The position numbers were made by a program, and so were the translations under genes. The notes below the pieces were generated by a model. It had not been told where the DNA came from, made no database searches, and saw nothing but the letters and a program-made list of their open reading frames with translations. This document shows positions 7,634 to 8,082 of a stretch of 8,082 nt of DNA, piece after piece. Positions within the stretch are counted from its first letter, which is position 1; every line of letters begins with the position of its first letter. The DNA is from Thermoanaerobacterales bacterium (GTDB lineage Bacteria > Bacillota > Thermosediminibacteria > Thermosediminibacterales > Tepidanaerobacteraceae), in the NCBI GenBank assembly GCA_012839145.1, contig DUNY01000057.1, positions 1 to 8,082 on the forward strand, read 5' to 3'.

Positions 7634-7670
7634 TTAGCTTAATTTTATCATAATTATGCTAAGCCATCAA
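7634..7670 (-). promoter_or_regulatory. Promoter and palindromic operator of the TA pair
   Basis: On the minus strand TTGATG (7665-7670) stands 17 bp before TAAAAT (7642-7647), a fair sigma-A promoter. An inverted repeat of 11-base arms (7634-7644 and 7652-7662, ten of eleven paired, 7-bp centre) covers the spacer and -10 box. The placement fits autorepression by the antitoxin. Confidence 0.65.
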
Positions 7671-7819
7671 CGGAATTTTGTTCAATCGATTTTATATTAG
7701 ATGGATCAGTCTCTTCATCTTTACCTAATAAGCAAAGTGAGGTAGCTGATAACTGCAACAACTTAACACCCTTGGAAATAATAAATAACAGTAAAACAGT
7801 ACGTTTTTGGTACGTTTGA
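7643..7819 (+). pseudogene. Start-less plus-strand frame ahead of an orphan terminator
   Basis: A plus-strand frame is open from just after a TAA at 7640-7642 to TGA at 7817-7819, about 58 codons. It has no suitable start, and its beginning overlaps the TA operator. A strong plus-strand terminator follows after 11 bp, as if this were the tail of a gene whose 5' part was lost. The predicted peptide (ending KTVRFWYV) is not recognised. An integrase tail would fit the place but is not shown by the sequence. The opposite strand is also open here, so this may be chance. Confidence 0.25.
7798..7819 (+). repeat. Tandem 11-bp repeats, left of core B (candidate integrase arm sites)
   Basis: AGTACGTTTTT is followed directly by GGTACGTTTGA. 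The same motif in the same orientation recurs at 7989-8010. The pairs lie 56 bp left and 91 bp right of the repeat core at 7876-7897, a layout resembling a phage-type attachment site with arm-binding sites around a core. Confidence 0.45.
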
Positions 7820-7830
7820 ACAATGCTAAG

Positions 7831-7873
7831 CCCTGCAAGCCCTGTAATATAAAGGGTTGCAGGGTTTTTATTT
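7831..7873 (+). terminator. Intrinsic terminator on the plus strand
   Basis: CCCTGCAA-G-CCCT (7831-7843) pairs with AGGGTTGCAGGG (7853-7864), a 12-bp stem with one bulged G, followed by TTTTTATTT. On the minus strand the hairpin has no T run, so it works for plus-strand transcription. No intact plus-strand gene precedes it. Confidence 0.75.
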
Positions 7874-7875
7874 GC

Positions 7876-7897
7876 TATTCCCACTCGATAATAGAAA
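7876..7897 (-). repeat. Direct repeat copy B, guaA-end-like attachment core
   Basis: This copy shares CCCACTCGATAAT and 20 of 22 bases with 6969-6990, 907 bp away in the same orientation. On the minus strand it reads ATT ATC GAG TGG GAA TAG (IIEWE, stop). The frame is closed by a stop seven codons upstream, so it is not part of an intact guaA. Tandem arm-like repeats flank it on both sides. Confidence 0.6.
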
Positions 7898-7970
7898 ATT
7901 ATCCTGTGTTATGTCGGGTGATTTTTACTGGTTTTTATTATTTGTATTATTCATAATATCACCCTTATTT

Positions 7971-8082
7971 CTATTTCTGAAAAATTTCGGTACGGTTTTG
8001 GTACGCTTTCTTCTCTTCCTGGTCCTTTTCCTCTTCAGGTAACCTTCCCAGGTGTTCCAGGTAAAGTCTGGCCGCCTCGTTG
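7971..8082 (-). CDS. 3' end of an unidentified minus-strand gene
   Basis: Only the last 36 residues are inside the window; the 5' part lies beyond the right edge. The visible tail is strongly charged and helical, beginning NEAARLYLEHLGRLPEEE and ending RTEIFQK before TAG. Its composition is coding-like on this strand, whereas the opposite strand gives an implausible run of Leu and Phe. The final codons overlap the tandem repeats at 7989-8010. I do not recognise the family. By position it would belong to a second island next to repeat copy B. Confidence 0.6.
   Translation of the reverse strand, partial: NEAARLYLEHLGRLPEEEKDQEEKKAYQNRTEIFQK
7989..8010 (+). repeat. Tandem 11-bp repeats, right of core B (candidate integrase arm sites)
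   Basis: GGTACGGTTTT is followed directly by GGTACGCTTTC. They share the RGTACGNTTT pattern, spacing and orientation with the pair at 7798-7819. They lie within the last codons of the partial minus-strand gene, so the resemblance could be partly constrained by coding. Confidence 0.4.

Noticed and set aside
7654..7884. 76-codon minus-strand frame from core B toward the TA operator
   Set aside because: It begins inside the repeat core, runs through the terminator hairpin and arm-like repeats, and lacks a ribosome site. Only its acidic C-terminal part looks faintly coding.
7922..7954. Nine-codon minus-strand frame (MNNTNNKNQ) after the partial gene
   Set aside because: Too short and low-complexity; the GGGTGA before it is a weak ribosome site and also part of a loose 7-bp inverted repeat without a T run.
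7857..8042. 61-codon plus-strand frame rich in Leu and Phe
   Set aside because: It spans the repeat core and is the antisense of the charged, coding-like minus-strand tail at 7971-8082; the hydrophobic run is a by-product.

Overview
This AT-rich window looks like chromosome of an anaerobic, Clostridia-like member of the Bacillota. The grounds are a DegS-type histidine kinase, strong AGGAGG ribosome binding sites before most genes, and an archaeal-type fructose-1,6-bisphosphate aldolase/phosphatase, which in Bacteria is known mainly from anaerobic and deep-branching lineages. I cannot fix the genus. Every convincing gene lies on the minus strand, so the window reads right to left.

Housekeeping block (about 1-6917). 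From right to left it holds a small DUF2007-like protein, fructose-1,6-bisphosphate aldolase/phosphatase, S-methyl-5'-thioadenosine phosphorylase (mtnP), a 527-residue HEAT-repeat protein of unknown function, S-adenosylmethionine synthetase (metK), and a degS-like kinase that runs off the left edge. Minus-strand intrinsic terminators follow the DUF2007-like gene, the aldolase/phosphatase gene and metK. They divide the block into short transcription units: the DUF2007-like gene; the aldolase/phosphatase gene; mtnP with the HEAT gene and metK (the last two also having their own promoter); and degS. MetK makes SAM, and MtnP salvages the methylthioadenosine left when SAM is used for polyamine synthesis, so mtnP and metK are two ends of one cycle with the HEAT protein between them.

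Accessory block (about 6969-8082). A 22-bp direct repeat (20 of 22 identical) occurs at 6969-6990 and 7876-7897. Read on the minus strand, each copy ends in codons for IIEWE followed by a stop, which resembles the 3' end of guaA (GMP synthase), a known integration site for genomic islands. Between the copies lies a complete Phd/YefM-RelE/ParE-type toxin-antitoxin pair with a palindromic operator over its promoter. The right-hand copy is flanked on both sides by tandem 11-bp repeats resembling integrase arm-binding sites. Beside it are an orphan plus-strand terminator, a start-less plus-strand reading frame, and the 3' end of another minus-strand gene. I read this as the distal end of a tandem array of islands inserted at guaA, with guaA itself predicted to the right of the window. 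That reading is inference and depends on sequence outside the window.
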